From Osedax fenrisi (lineage: Eukaryota > Annelida > Polychaeta > Sabellida > Siboglinidae): 64,000 bases of DNA. The DNA lies in assembly GCA_964019155.1 (NCBI GenBank), contig OZ025244.1, positions 37,013,739 through 37,077,738 on the forward strand, in the 5' to 3' direction. Positions 29,575 through 43,598 of the stretch are shown piece after piece (the stretch's first letter is position 1; every line of letters starts with the position of its first letter). The notes below the pieces were generated by a model. It searched no databases. It was not told the origin of the DNA and saw only the letters and a list, made by a program, of their open reading frames with translations. A program made the translations under genes and the position numbers.

Positions 29575-30139
29575 AACTCAGAAGATGTAGCGAACTACTG
29601 GGTAGAAAAAAAGCAAGGCTTATCTAGTTCTACCCTGTTAATTATTCGAGAATGGAAAATAATTATACAAATATATATGATAAAAAATAATTTATGATTT
29701 TAATAATGATACATTTTTACAAAACTAAAAAAAAATAACTAAAAGGATGCAATCTTATTTGATAAAATTATATAAATAAATAATGAGTTATTCAATAAAA
29801 CAACGATATTGTCATATCAATATATTATTTTCATAAAATATATATGAATATACATATACATATATATACACATATACACACATACGTACATTAATACACG
29901 CATATACAAATGACACACACAAATACATATACATACATATAGGTTCACCCATACAAACATACCTACATAAACAAAAATATACATATACAAATATAAATAT
30001 AGAAAATGAAAGAAGTCGCTATTATCACTATATAATTTAAATGAAGATACTGATGAATACATATTAACAAAATAATTAAATGTAAAAATATAATAAATTA
30101 CAGAAAAATCTACAGAAAAAAATTGCAATTTGGATATTT
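29571..30139. other. AT-rich DNA with CA-rich repeats next to LINE
   Basis: Between 29840 and 29990 it has an ATACATATACATA/CACACATA-rich low-complexity tract. The open frame on the minus strand is low-complexity (Tyr/Met/Val) and not accepted as a gene. Confidence 0.5.
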
Positions 30140-31924
30140 ATATTATATAATAAAAGCTCATATATATCAAATAATTAAATTAAAAACAAAAATTAAAAAA
30201 TTAATAAAAAATTAAAAAATTCCATTCCCGAGTAATTACTTCATCATGTTTGAATATAAATTAAATTAAATAAAATATAATAAATAAAATTAAGTATATA
30301 AAATTAACTAAAAATAGTTTTTTAAAAATAAATAGTTGGAAAATATGTATAAAAGATATGTAAGATATATAAGATATGTAAGATATGTAAGATATAATAT
30401 AAAATAAAGAATAAAACCAGTTAAAGCATTTAATACATCGAAATATAATTATATTTTAAACTTCGAGTAAACGTATTTATATTATATAATAATTTAAATC
30501 TGTTTTCAAGAAGAATCCATAAAAATGGACCATTGTGAGTTATGCAAAAAAAATTTATATCAAGACGGAAAGAAGGAATATAAAATTTAACAATTTTTCT
30601 CTGACTATATATACATTGATTAATAGAGAACATATTTTTGATAATGATTGGTGTAAAATTATTAAAAATCCTAAACATAAATTTTAGAGTATTTAATTTT
30701 ACAATATCAGTAAATTTCAAGATATTCAATATTTTATAATATTTATCTGTATTACATCTATTTGAAATATTGAAAATAGCTCTGATGGCTTTATTTTGTA
30801 TAATAATTAATCTATTTAGATTATATATATATGTAGTAGACCATACAGTATTACAATAATTTAGATGAGGTAGAAAAAATGTATTATAAATGAGTTTTAA
30901 TGATTTTATAGTAAGAGAATATTTTAATTTATGTATAATAGATACAACTTTAGAAAGCTTATTAGCTATATTATTTATATGTTTTTTTCCAGTTTAATTT
31001 CTCATCTATAGTGATTCCTAAAAATTTATAAAATCGTACTCTATTGATTATATTACCATTTATATGTAAAACAAAATTATTTATATATTTGTTATCATTA
31101 AACTTATCATGAATTAAAATTTAAGATGATTTATCTATGTTAATAGTTAGTTTATTTTCAGATAACCATATATTTAATTTCTTAAGTTCATTATTCATAG
31201 TTAATTTAAGAGTATTAGCATCTTTATCTTTTAAAATTAAATTAGTATCGTCAGCAAATAATATAGGAATAGAAGAAATAAAAACAATATGTAAATCATT
31301 TAAAAATATATTAAAAAGTAAAGGACTCAAAACAGAACCTTGAGGAACACCAATATTAATATTACTAAAATCAGACTTAATATCATTGTAAATGACACAT
31401 TGCATTCTATTTTCAAGATAACTAGTAAACAAATCTTTTGCAACACCTCTAAAACCATAATTTTCCATGTTAAGTATTAGTAATTCATGATCTATTGTAT
31501 CAAAGGCTTTACATAGATCAATTGACAAAATAGCTGATAATAATTTACTTTCTAAATTATTAGTTATGTTTTCCAGAAGGTAATTTAAAGCATCATTTGT
31601 ACTACTATTTTGCCTAAATCCAAATTGAGATTCATTAATCTTAGAAAATGTATTCATGAATTCATTCATTCGATTTTTAATTATTTTTTCAAATATTTTG
31701 GAAAATTGAGATAATAGAGAAATTGGTCATGGTAACCTTTTATCTCCTTTTTTGAACAAAACAATAACTTGACTTTTTTTAAGTATGTTTGGGAAAATAC
31801 CCTGCGAAATTGAAATATTAAAAAGGTGTTGTAATATATATTTAATTTCATCTATTGTATTTTTTATTAAGTTTATGTTAATTTCATATAAGTCTTTGGA
31901 AGTTTTCATAGTGCAATTTTCCAC
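30140..31924 (-). mobile_element. Third LINE family, 5'-truncated, spacer only
   Basis: A Jockey/CR1-group LINE relic covering RT to C-terminus. It starts abruptly at a (TA)n tract (31925 onward) and its 3' end lies around 30140..30240. It is not present in either arm. It sits between inverted TG/CA-rich tracts at 29361..29440 and 32095..32210. Confidence 0.82.
30430..31924 (-). pseudogene. LINE RT and C-terminal domain, broken
   Basis: From 31924 downward: VIVLFKKGDK, then an in-frame TGA at 31727 inside the RPISLLS motif, SQFGFRQNSST, LSIDLCKAFDTIDHELL, IGVPQGSVLSPLLFN and the catalytic FADDTN. A stop at 31121 follows INIDKSS. The C-terminal part then continues with decayed FLGITID and LPHLNYCNTVW motifs and the frame at 30430..30729. 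The dead state is clear. CR1 versus Jockey assignment needs a tree. Confidence 0.82.
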
Positions 31925-31926
31925 AA

Positions 31927-31982
<56 letters not shown>

Positions 31983-32772
31983 GTTATTTAATAGAATTAC
32001 CAACCATCATTAAACTATTAGTCATATATATATATAGTATTGCTATTATTAATAATATATTAATATATTAATATATAATAATTATTATATATATATATAT
32101 TCTACTAGTATGTAATATTATTTATAAATAATACATACAACATACACACATACATGCACACACACATACATACATACATACATATATACTATATTTAAAT
32201 CGTATGTACTTATAATATATACATATATATTAGCATATACATTATGTATAATATATAGGATATACAGTGTATATATTATACACTATACTATAATCATGGA
32301 TTTATATCCTATAGTTTCTATTTATAAATATGAATTCATATATGATTCATAATTTTAATGCGCGGGTATAATTTGTGCCAGCAGAAATTGCGTATGCTAT
32401 TGCTCCTCCCCTATTATATAATCGCCGCCCGCACTGGGTACATTTGGTAAAATGTTCCTAAATTGGGTATAATCCATAATATGTATTTATTCATAACTAT
32501 ATAATATACCTAAGAATTTATTATAAATATATTCAAACAATATGATTTAAAAGAATTTATTATAAAATACATATTATGTATATGTGATTAATAAAGATTA
32601 TATAATTATGAATAAATATATATTATTTATATGTGATAAATAAAGATAAATCCAGAAAAGTTATTAACATAAATATGTTAATGTAATATATCATATATTA
32701 TATATGCCTATACAAATTCTATATATTTATGTATTAAAAATATAAACATAAAACATATAATTATATAATTCT
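31925..32772. other. Spacer repeats: (TA)n, TG/CA tract, direct-repeat pair
   Basis: A 50-bp sequence beginning ATGTTATTTAATAGAATTAC at 31981 recurs almost exactly at 32773, 792 bp downstream in direct orientation. Between them lie a CA-rich tract (32128..32190), the block CGTATGTAC at 32201 that inverts 29361, and a GC-richer patch at 32360..32470. Confidence 0.65.
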
Positions 32773-33651
32773 ATGTTATTTAATAGAATTACCAACCATC
32801 AATAAACTATTAGTCATATATATATATATATGGCACTTCTAATACACAACAATATTTCCATATGTGTAATTATGATTGTACAATTTATATTTAGTAAATT
32901 TAAATGAATACATAGTCAGGCAAGTTTAATAAATAACCTACTATATAAGTATTATAAATATAATTCATAGTAATACATTTAATATTTAAGTTTATATACG
33001 TACTTATTAAATAGTTGTTTATTTATATTGATTAAATGTGAATAGTTTGCTTTTTAAATAATATATATATATATATATGTATCGTCGTAAAATATATGTT
33101 AAATGACTCATATATAATTATATATATAAGATATATACTATCATATAATTATTATTCAAGTGTATATGCATATTGAATATTTTTTTATTTATTCAGATAA
33201 TAATTCTTATACGATATTTCCGTATTTATTTGATTAAATTTGATAATTTATACATTTTAAATAATATCTATACATATCACAATTCGCTATATGTTAAATG
33301 ACCGATACAATATATTAGAATATATGTGTATATATTCTATATATCTGAATACTCATTACATTCATTTAGATTTTTTAATATTAGAATATTTGAATATTTA
33401 CAGTAAATGTAATTTATTTTTGAATATTTATTTATCTTTGAGAAGTTAGCCATGCCCTAAAATATGAAAATTATCGCGGAGACCAGCTTCAAGTGTAACC
33501 ACTATTTTGTACCCCTATATATATTATTTCTTTGAATATAATTAAATTTAGTATATTAATATAGGGTAAACTTTATAAGTTATTTTGATTATGTTATGTA
33601 ATGCTTTATAATATAAAGAGTGAAGTTATTCATAAGCTATAATAATATTCA

Positions 33652-33692
<41 letters not shown>

Positions 33693-34663
33693 TATATTTA
33701 TTTGTTTATATCTAGTTAATAATATATAAACAAGGGGTTATTTAGTAATATATGATACTTGGTATTTTAAATGAATGTATACTATAACATAATTTAGTAG
33801 AGTAGATCATATATTGCATATAATAAATAATAGTATATTAAATGGAATACATAATGTGAACGCATTATAAGGGTATAATTAATCTTAATACGTAATAGAC
33901 AACCATATTGTTAGTATATTGAAAGTGAAATAGAAGGGGGTCAAATTAGTATTAATGGGTACATAACTATGTGCAGTAGGGTAAGGTAGTAAGCGTATTA
34001 CCTAAAGTTGCTTGTTATGGATATATGTATTAACATTATACAAATATCACAGTTGGTAGTATATAATATATACTGTAGTCATTATATAATTCATTATTAA
34101 AAAATATATTAATATTTAGTTTAAAAAAATATATTTATGTGGGTTAAATAAAGTTTACGGCAATTTTCTTTTATGATATGTTTACTCTATATTATAAGAA
34201 TTGTTAATAACTCCAAATCAGATAAATACTTTTTCTGATTTTATTTTTTATTGATTAGAATTTTTTTTATAAAAACGTAATATAGGGATGGGTAGTTTTG
34301 ATATTTTTATAGATAACAAGTTAAATAACTTAAATATAAATGGTAAGCTGATAGAAATTTTTTTTAATATATTATTTTTTGGTATAAATATTGAATAATC
34401 CATCTGATATTAATATTATGTAGCTTTTGATTTATTATATAATAAATTTAAAAGTATTATACATTAAATATATGATAGTTAATATAACTAATAATCGATG
34501 ATTTTTGTAAGATAATATATAAATAATAGATTATTATGAGATCGAGATGAATATAATAAATCAAGTATAATATTTTAGTAAATAAATATAATTTCTACTA
34601 TAAAGTTTATATATTATAGTTCATATTATATTTGAGTATATTAATTATTTATTACGTTAATAA
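32773..34663. other. Spacer, AT-rich unique DNA, no gene seen
   Basis: After the second copy of the direct repeat (32773..32828) the sequence is AT-rich without exon-like frames. One less AT-rich spot, 33445..33515, has no open frame of note. There is a (TA)n tract at 33656..33690. The right arm begins at 34664. Confidence 0.55.
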
Positions 34664-34942
34664 TTTTTTTTTTAAATGTGTATCTACTCATAAAATGCTT
34701 ATATCTTTTAATCAGTTTCAAAAATACATTAATAATTGAACATAATTTGATAATGGTAATTTCTGTGATAAGCTATTAATTTCTATATAATTGTAGTATA
34801 TAAAATTGTATATTTTACTAATAGGTTACTTAAATCTATATATTTATTTAAAAGGTTATATATATAATATATATTATATTTATATATATATATATATATA
34901 TAATATATATTTTACAATAATGTACGTATATAATTTAAACAG
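34664..34942. other. Inner end of right arm, AT-rich
   Basis: Mirror of 27847..28124. It ends with TTTAAACAG, a plausible splice acceptor directly before the Kelch relic. Confidence 0.7.
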
Positions 34943-36269
34943 ATTGAAACATTATTCAAAGAATGTAATGAATATTTAGACAATTATCTTTCAAATAATC
35001 CTACAAGTGAATTACTCTGCCTGATATACACATACGATATTTCATTAAAAGTTAATGATTTATTAACTAAAATAAAAAATAAAATTGAAGTTGTATTTAA
35101 AGAATCTATCGAAAAATATGTTTTTTTGAAAATTACATTCATAGAATTAAAACTTTTACTATGCGAACGTTCGTTAAGAAGAGAAAATAATACTCGATTA
35201 TCAAAGCACTGACATTGTGGTGTCAGTATGATCTTGATAATAGAATGAAACATGCCGAAGAATTATTCAGATTTGTAAATATACATTTGTGTGATGATAC
35301 GCTTGATTTATCTAAGATAAATATTAATACTGGCAATAATAAATTGGATAACATTATTAAGCACATTTACATACAAATTTCATTAAAAAATTATATTAAT
35401 AATGATTTTAATTTACTAAGTTTAACTAATAATTATGATAATATTATCAATTTAAATAATATAAAATATAGTAAGTATGTTCTATATAAAGTTTGTAAAG
35501 ATGGAATTTATGACATTAAAAATAATAATTCAATAATTAAACATGATTTTGGTGATATAACGAATGTAATATATACTAAGTCTAAAGATTTATTTATATT
35601 GTGTTGTTTTACAAGTAAAATGTATAAATATAATAAACAAAATAATATTATAACCGAGTGTAGGTACCCCAAAGATTATATATTTGAAAAATATCCACCA
35701 ACTATTAATGAAATGAAAAATGGAAATTTAATTTGTATTGGTATCCCGGTGACGATTTTAATGAAATTGATAAAGTTATGATTTATAATATTAGAGATAA
35801 TGAATGGTTAAATGGTCAGGATTTACCTTATGGAATAGATGAACATGCTACAGTAATTGGTAAAAATGACATAATTTATGTTTTTGGGGGAAATTGTGAA
35901 AACCTAATCAAATATAAAAATGGTAAATGGATACAAATGAAAACAATGACATATAATAAATGTAATCACATTGCTTTGCAATATGATAATTTTATTTATG
36001 CTTTATCTGGATATATTAAAGATGAAGCTGATGATGTACCTATATCTGAATATTATAATATTTCAACTGATATTTGGTGTGATATTAATTCCAAAGTTTT
36101 TGATGGAATTAATAAAAACAATTGTGTTTATGACTCTTACGAATATTTATTATATGCATATATCGGTAAAAATATATATTGTATTTCAATGGATAACTTT
36201 ACTAAATCATTAAGATATTCCAACATTGAGAAAATTAATACTGATGTATCTAAGCTAATTTTAATGTGA
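34943..36269 (+). pseudogene. BACK/Kelch protein relic, right-arm copy
   Basis: Begins after an acceptor-like AG with a frame reading ECNEYLDNYLSNNPTSELL, which fits the start of a BACK domain. It continues in a second frame (IIKALTLWCQYDLDNR, then HAEELFRFVNIHL), matching the end of BACK, and in Kelch-like blades. A second shift near 35730 leads to YPGDDFNEIDKVMIYNIRDN, DIIYVFGG and NFIYALSGYIKDE, clear Kelch repeats, ending at TAA/TGA 36269. Both shifts behave like single-base losses and are identical in the two arms. Intact family members carry an N-terminal BTB domain and act as Cullin-3 substrate adaptors. No BTB exon was found, and the arm ends 280 bp upstream. A decayed gene is the simplest reading; a rescued gene with unseen introns cannot be excluded. 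Confidence 0.78.
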
Positions 36270-36708
36270 TTATTTAATTTATAATATAATATATAATTAT
36301 TTTGTATTTAAATGTTACTCTAATATTGTAAATCATATTCAGATTATTATGATTGTGTATAGTGAATACTATTTGATTATATGGTATATATTTATATATA
36401 TTAATTATGTTAAGTTTTTATATTTAAATATTACGCTATATTATTACGAAAACAAAATTGTAATTAAATTAATTTAAATAAATGTATTCATTAATTACAT
36501 TAATGTATTTTTTTACTAATATTTATTTTATTTGGAATATATATTTTAAATTAATTAAGATTAAACATTAAACATACATCACTTAATTATGACCTACCTA
36601 ACTACTTAACACATGAATTTTAATTCATTTTATTTTAAAGTCATAAAATTAATAATATAAATAACATATAATAATGTGGTGAATTTATGTCTTTAAAAAA
36701 ATCAAATC
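36270..36708. other. AT-rich non-coding stretch (mirror of 26080..26518)
   Basis: Nothing recognised beyond the mirror relation. Confidence 0.5.
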
Positions 36709-36716
36709 ATCTAAAG

Positions 36717-38429
36717 CAGGGGTTCTTAAACTATGGGTCATGACCCAAAAAAGGGTCATAGGTGTTTTTCAAAGGGTCATGGGGTTTTTTATTAATAATA
36801 TTAAATTTTAAAAAGAAGATTTCTCTGAAAATTCCGTGTAATAGTAAATCTCAATTAGTATTATTATTGGTGAACAATTACATTCTCAATATTTAAATGA
36901 TATGTTTAGAATCAAGTCAGCTATTCGACGAGTTAACTTTTCCTGCGAGCCAAAACAAGTAGCAATTATAAGATTTCCTCTATAGAGCATTACGCCCCTC
37001 TATTGAGTTTTTCAAGTTTAAAAAAACTCAACTTAAACGATCACGTTTGGACAATGATTCAAGTGTAATGTTTCAATCAAGTAACGTTACAAGAGCATCC
37101 TATGAAATAGCGCTTCTTATTGCCAATCAAAAAAGCATATACAATAGGAGAAACTGTATTGACACCCTATGGTTTCATTGTATAATTAAAACTGCCAAAT
37201 TGCTTTTGGAATAGAAATATGTATACATATTAGGTCAGATTAGTTTATCCAATGATACAATTAAAAATAGAATTGATTAAATGTCAGAAGACATTAAATT
37301 ACAAGTAATAAAAAACATTAGAATCTCACTTTTTTTTTTTTTACAACTCGATGAATATATAGATATTTCTCACATCTCGCAGTTATTAGTATATGTACGT
37401 TACATTCGCGATAGCAAAGTTGAAGAAGAATTTATATTTTTTAACCTTTAAAAACAACGACAGAGGCTATTGATATACCTTATCTTACCAGGTCAAGCTT
37501 GCTTGTCATTAAATTATTGATATAATGAACATATTTTCAGAATTTTTCGAAAAAGAAGAACTATCTTGGTCAGCATTAACTGGTGTATGCACAGATGGAG
37601 CTCCAGCAATTCTAGGATCAAAATCAGGATTTGCTACTTTAGTAAAAAAGAAGAATCCAGATATCACAATAATTATATATTGCATGATTCATTGAGAAGC
37701 TTTAGCGTCTAAAACTCTTCCTATTAATATGAAATCGGTTTACAAACATCAAAATGGTTAATTTTATTTTAAAAAGTGCACTTAATACACGCGTTTTTCG
37801 GTTTTTATGTCAAGAGTTGAATTCTACTAACAAGGACCTTCTTTATTATACGGCTGTCAGATGGTTGTCGAAAGGTAATGTTATAGCACATGTATTTGAG
37901 CTCATGGATTAATTAAAAATCCATTTTTAATCTCAAGGTAAAAGTACAGAACATCCGTTTATTATAATTATGGATTATACCTTTTCTATTCCTGAGGAAA
38001 TGGAAAACGAATTTCTTAGTTTAGTAAATAATACATCCATGAAAAATGTATTCAAACAAGAAGAAAACATATCAGATTTCTGGACAACGATATCTTCACA
38101 ATATCCAAAATAGGCCGAAAAAGTGCATGCGAATACGTTTACTATTGTCATCAACGTATTTATGCGGAAAAGGATTTTCTATATTATTGAATATAAAATC
38201 AAAAGCTAGAAATAAACTTTAAGCAGAATGAGAACTGATATGCATTTTAAGCAAGACTTTGCCGAATATTTCAAATTTAGTATGTACAAAAACAAAGTCA
38301 CAAATCATGAATGATTCAATGAATATTTTAAGCAAATCTGTTTTTTATTTTCAAAATAATTGTGGGTAGGTAATAGTAACATTTTATTTTATGAAAAGGG
38401 TCATGACAAAAAAAGTTTAAGAACCCCTG
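36717..38429 (+). mobile_element. Dead hAT transposon, right-arm copy
   Basis: Mirror of 24359..26071. Target duplications ATCTAAAG lie at 36709..36716 and 38430..38437, with inverted ends CAGGGGTTCTTAAACT. On the plus strand the decayed transposase runs in order: ASYEIALLIAN near 37093, QLDEYIDISHISQLL near 37345, an A.TGVCTDGAPAILGSKSG segment near 37570..37630 that keeps the second catalytic Asp, and STYLCGKGFSILLNIKSK near 38150..38210, where the catalytic Glu is lost (Gly). It belongs to the same broad family as the intact hAT at 56354..59193. Confidence 0.93.
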
Positions 38430-38437
38430 ATCTAAAG

Positions 38438-39369
38438 AATAAAATACTATATGTTTATATAAGTTTTTCCGAAGGAAATTTGCTTTGCAAAATCTGATTG
38501 TATAGAGTCTTTAATAATGTTACGAATCATTCATTAGAATTATCTTCATCATAACTAGAATGACCATTTGGCTAAATATGTATACGCCAATGTTGAGATA
38601 ATCACACATAATATACTGTATAATAATAACATACTATACTAAGTGCGATAAATCCCCAGAGTAACATGGAGAGAATAAAAAATATAATTGGAATTTGAAA
38701 AAGTGACTTTTATAATAAATATTTTTTTGTAATATGAAATTTTAATACTATATAAATTAAATGTGATACTTGTGGATAATAAAAAAATATAATTTTTTAA
38801 TATACCCCTTATAAATGCTCTTAACTAAATTACTAGGATTTTTATTTAAAAACAAACTAATAAAAAAAAATATATTTATATATCTAATGAGTATAAAACA
38901 GTTAATATTAAACAAATATATATTTAATTTATATACATGTAATATTTATATTATGTTACTATATTTATTGTAAATAACTCAATATTTTTCAAAAAGATAT
39001 AAAAAACTAAGCACAATATTTTTCCTTTGCTTTATGTGATTTTTTTAAAACATCTAATAGAAATATAACTAATGATAATAAATATTAAGATGAGTATGTG
39101 TAACTTTTTCATATAAAATATTTGTCTAGTAATTTTCAATATAATATTTTACTAATTTTTAATAGTTGATGGCTTCGTCAATATTCTCAATTGAATATAT
39201 TTTTGCATATATATTCTATCAATCCTAAACACAGTTTCCTAGAAAAAAAAAGTTTAACAAATGGTCACTATGTTTTAGTTTTTATATATTTCAATTATTT
39301 ATATATATATATATAAAATTATATACATACATATATGTGTCTGTATATATATATATATATATATATATG
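38438..39369. other. AT-rich non-coding stretch (mirror of 23418..24350)
   Basis: No gene or repeat recognised. Confidence 0.55.
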
Positions 39370-39371
39370 TA

Positions 39372-39624
39372 GGGGAAAGTAACCTAATACGGACACTTTA
39401 ACTATACGTAACCTAATACTAAATAACTATACTTTAACATTTTATGACTCATTGTTATTCAAAAATTACAATATATTAATATTATATGATTATAGATATT
39501 TTTTTGATTTTAAAATTTTATTTTATTTTAATTCCATAGATAACGGATATGTCCTTATTCGGTACCCATATCTGAATACGGACACTTTATGTTAAAATAC
39601 GGACACCCTATATATCACTAGATA

Positions 39625-39660
<36 letters not shown>

Positions 39661-40897
39661 TATATATAGTTTATATATATAATATATATTATTGATGAAT
39701 CAATCAGACAAATTACAATTACATTATTTATAATTAATTTATTTTAATTTAGGGGAGAGTACTCGAATACTGATACCCTATATATACCCCCCGAATAAAT
39801 CCCTATTTTTATTATAATTCCCCTAACTTTATTATTTCTCAATTAAATATTTCCAAATTTTACTTATAAATATTAAGTAGGTATATAGTATATACTATAC
39901 ACATATAATAGCTAATTTAAAATTTAATTTAGTTTGTTTAACTAAAGATAACAGGGGTGTCGATATTATGTGCAATTAGGGTGACAATTTATGTTGCTTA
40001 GGTAAAAGTTTATAGCTTTATAACAAATTATATAAAATACAAAATATTTTCAACACATTGTAAAATATAATTTGATCTATAAGGTTTATTTTAAATATTT
40101 AAATTTATACCTACATTTTTAAATGATTGAGAATCGATATTGTACTTCAAAAATTTCATAAATTTAGTTTTTTGAGTTGTAACAAAAAATCAGTTTTTTT
40201 GTTTATAATTAAAAAAATATAAATATTAAAAAAAATTATACTTATAAGAATTATAATTATATTGATTAAAATTTCATATATTAATTATATTTTGGGAGAT
40301 CTATATAGAGTGTCGATATAACGTACATGTCGATATTAGGGCACTCTAATTAGTTAATAATTTATTTATTTTTATTATATTTTTAATTAATACATTTTAA
40401 ATAAATACATTTTAGATTTATATTTATTGATGGTATTAATATTATAACGCACCCGATTTTTATGAAAATCAGAATATTTCATACGCTGATTGGTTATAGG
40501 GTGTCCGTATTAGGAATTTATATGATCTCTAGATATATGCTTATAACTTAATTAATATTTGATAACAAATATAGCAATTATATTATAATAACATATATGT
40601 ATATAATTTTAGAATGCTTTAGTTTTTAATAATATATTGTAATTTTTTATATCGATACATTTATATATTCTTGAGAAGGTTTTAAGTTGAATTTTTTTTT
40701 CATATATTTAAAAACGTAATAAAAAATCAGTTTATTATATATATATACATATATCAGCAGTATTTTGAATAATTAAAAAATAAAAAATACTTATTTAGTC
40801 TATATATATAATTATGAATATTTTATTAATTAAACATTTTTTTTGTAGGATGTATGGTTTCTGAAATAGAGAGAGTCCGTATTCGGTTACTTTCTCA
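39372..40897. mobile_element. TA-flanked foldback/MITE-like element, copy 2, right arm
   Basis: Mirror of 21892..23415, with TA at both sides (39370..39371, 40898..40899). Length is 1526 versus 1524 bp. The well-preserved end here is GGGGAAAGTAACCTAATACG. Confidence 0.7.
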
Positions 40898-41189
40898 TAA
40901 ATACATAATTTTAAAATATATAAATATTAGATACATATATTTAGGTATATATATACAAAATTTAATAATATAAAAAATGTTGGCGCCTTCAGAAATATTA
41001 CATATATTTATGTATTTAATTTGATATTTTTAAATAATATAAATTCATTGAAATCCTGATAATATAACAGTTGTTAGACTCCAATTGGCATTTATACATG
41101 TAAAAATAACATTGTTAAATATAACTTTTATTGGATCTAAATTTAGATATTCATTATTAATGAATAAGATTAATTCACTTTTATTATAT

Positions 41190-42024
41190 GATGATCATCG
41201 ATAAAAAAAAGATGCCCACAGCAAACACAATTCGTGCTAGAATCATAACAGCTATGTATAAGCTCCTCAATTAGATAATATTTATTTTCGGTCCCATCGA
41301 TGATATCTTATCAGAATAGCAATATAATCTATACTATCTATATAACGCCCGCCACTTCTGAAATTACTGAGAGAGAAGACGGAGGATAAACATATATAAA
41401 TATATCACTCTGTTTCCAAAGTAGATCAGGTAGGATGTGTATTTTCACTTGACAGGTCGAATTATATGATGGTCTCTACAGTTCTCCTGGAAATATCAAA
41501 GATAAATGCCGTATCAATATGCCAATGTAATATCTTGTAAGTAAGAACCATATCATACCGTAACCTATACTGAGAAAGTGAGTTAAGTTTAATGTACAGT
41601 AAACGATCTGAATATGCACACATATATCTGTATAATAATCTTTTTTGTTGTGTTAACTTGTTCCATTGATTTCGCTTTACCGATTTAATTAATATATGGA
41701 TTACAACTAAATATATATGGAACATATCAGTTATATACATTTAGAAAATATACGGCAGTATATAGGTATATACCTAATATTCTATAAATAAGTATATATG
41801 GTTTAATAAATTCTATGATAATATACACTTGGAAGTAGATGTTATACCTACTTAAAGATAGTAAGAATCACTAGATTTAAAGATAATAGTTAGTTTGACA
41901 TAATCTTAAAATAAATATGCTATAAAAGGTGGATTGATAATTGTTGGTAAATCATTTATTTAAATTAAGAACATTAGTGATACCTATCACATATTCTTGA
42001 GGGACACCAGAAATAATATGTATA
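41190..42024 (-). mobile_element. CR1-like LINE remnant, right arm
   Basis: Mirror of 20765..21600; same decayed RT catalytic box and C-terminal segment (41462..41740 on the minus strand, identical predicted protein). Confidence 0.72.
41462..41740 (-). pseudogene. LINE RT C-terminal domain fragment, right arm
   Basis: Identical at protein level to 21049..21327; see there. Confidence 0.7.
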
Positions 42025-42102
42025 TATACATATTATTTCTGGTGTCCCTCAAGAATATGTGATAGGTCCACTAATGTTCTTAATTTAAATAAATGATTTA
42101 CC
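41946..42102. repeat. LINE-derived hairpin, right arm
   Basis: Mirror of 20687..20843. The same small asymmetry between the hairpin arms (CTATCACTAAT-type versus CCACTAAT-type spacing) is present in both palindrome arms. Confidence 0.85.
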
Positions 42103-43596
42103 ATCATGATAATTATATATAATTATAATTCTATAGAATATATATATATATTTATTAATTTTAATACATTAGATCTATTTGATAAATATAAAGTACCAAT
42201 TAAGACATGTAAATAATTGTAGTTCAGTAGGCCAACCTGATAATACACCATATTGATGTTCAGTTACTATTCCATTAGAGCGTAAATAAAAAGTTAGATA
42301 ATACGATATTATCATCTAATATAACACTTATACGTTAAGTTAATTTATATAGTTAGTAGTAATTGAAATTTATTTACCTGAGATAATAATTAAAACAATT
42401 TATTGTATGTTCATCTCAACACAATAGATTTTCTAATTTATTAAATTAGATTTTATGATACATTAATTCAATATTATGTAATATATTTTCTTAACATTTA
42501 CTTTGTTTATACTAAAATGTTAATGAATACTTCACTATTTATGTATCTTTTTCCTTTTATACTCTACATAGGGGTTCGAATATTGATCTTAATTAATGAT
42601 CAGATTGTTGGTATATATATATATTATATACCAGATCAAAACGATTTTCTTACGGGCGTTTGGTTATAGCTATTCGTTTATCATTATATATATATCAAAT
42701 AGGCTGCTAATCGATAATAAATGTATACATATGACTATGAAATATTATGATTAGTTTGCTGTGTTTTGCTCGTTAAAGCGTTTAAACATGTATAGTGTGA
42801 ACGAGGTCGGTAGGTAGTACATATAGATACTATAGTATACAAGGTACCCATATATATTGGCTAATGCAGATATCGCATATGCTCGGTGCATATATGACCT
42901 ATAGGTAATCCAGTCTGACATACAGTTTTGCTACCTGGAATAGTTGTAGGTATACCGATTCTGGTTACAAATATAGGCGCATGTGAAATATACCGTTTGA
43001 AAACGTACTTACACACTGGCGATATCTTCCAGTATCGATGCAGTATTGGTCGTATGAGAAAGGGTTATGTTGATGTTGACTATGATATTTATTATATACA
43101 GATTATTAATTGTATATGACTTTATATAAATATTATCTAACATATGAGACACCAAACGAATATTACATAATTATAAATGAAAAATAATATACGTACGAAA
43201 ATATAGTGAATTTGTTTATTAATATAGATAATTATGGCTTAATACATGTTAGGATAAATGTTACTATTATGGACCACTTTATATTGTTTAATACTTTTTT
43301 ATTTATAATAAAAGTTATCACGATTTAGATATGATATACTCATGTATAACTACATCTATAACATTATAATTTAAATGTTGTTAATAATGTTATTTATCGT
43401 TAAAATTAACCCGTACGACGTACGGCTTAACGTCGTACGATTGCAAGCTAAGTTTGTGATATAGGCCGGGTAAAACATACACTAGATGGCGAAACAAGTT
43501 TTCATTTTAAGCCAATCAAATGCATCGTTGAGAATGCAATGTTCACGTTATATTGAAATATATTATAATTCATTTATGCAAACTAATCTATACAAC
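42103..43596. other. AT-rich stretch with CGTACG hairpin (mirror of 19193..20686)
   Basis: Hairpin with CGTACGACG stems near 43412..43440; exon candidate at 42928..43119. Confidence 0.5.
42928..43119 (+). CDS. Possible exon, cysteine-containing, right arm
   Basis: Mirror of 19670..19861 with an identical predicted 63-aa frame, which begins a few bases after GACATACAG. Weak evidence, no function assigned. Confidence 0.25.
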   Translation: MLPGIVVGIPILVTNIGACEIYRLKTYLHTGDIFQYRCSIGRMRKGYVDVDYDIYYIQIINCI

Positions 43597-43598
43597 TA

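Noticed and set aside
29817..30128. 103-codon frame on the minus strand in the spacer
   Set aside because: Low-complexity Tyr/Val/Met/Cys from CA/TA repeats.
35190..35735. Programmed frameshifting in the Kelch gene
   Set aside because: Two shifts at unrelated sequences without slippery sites are better explained by decay, though RNA data would settle it.
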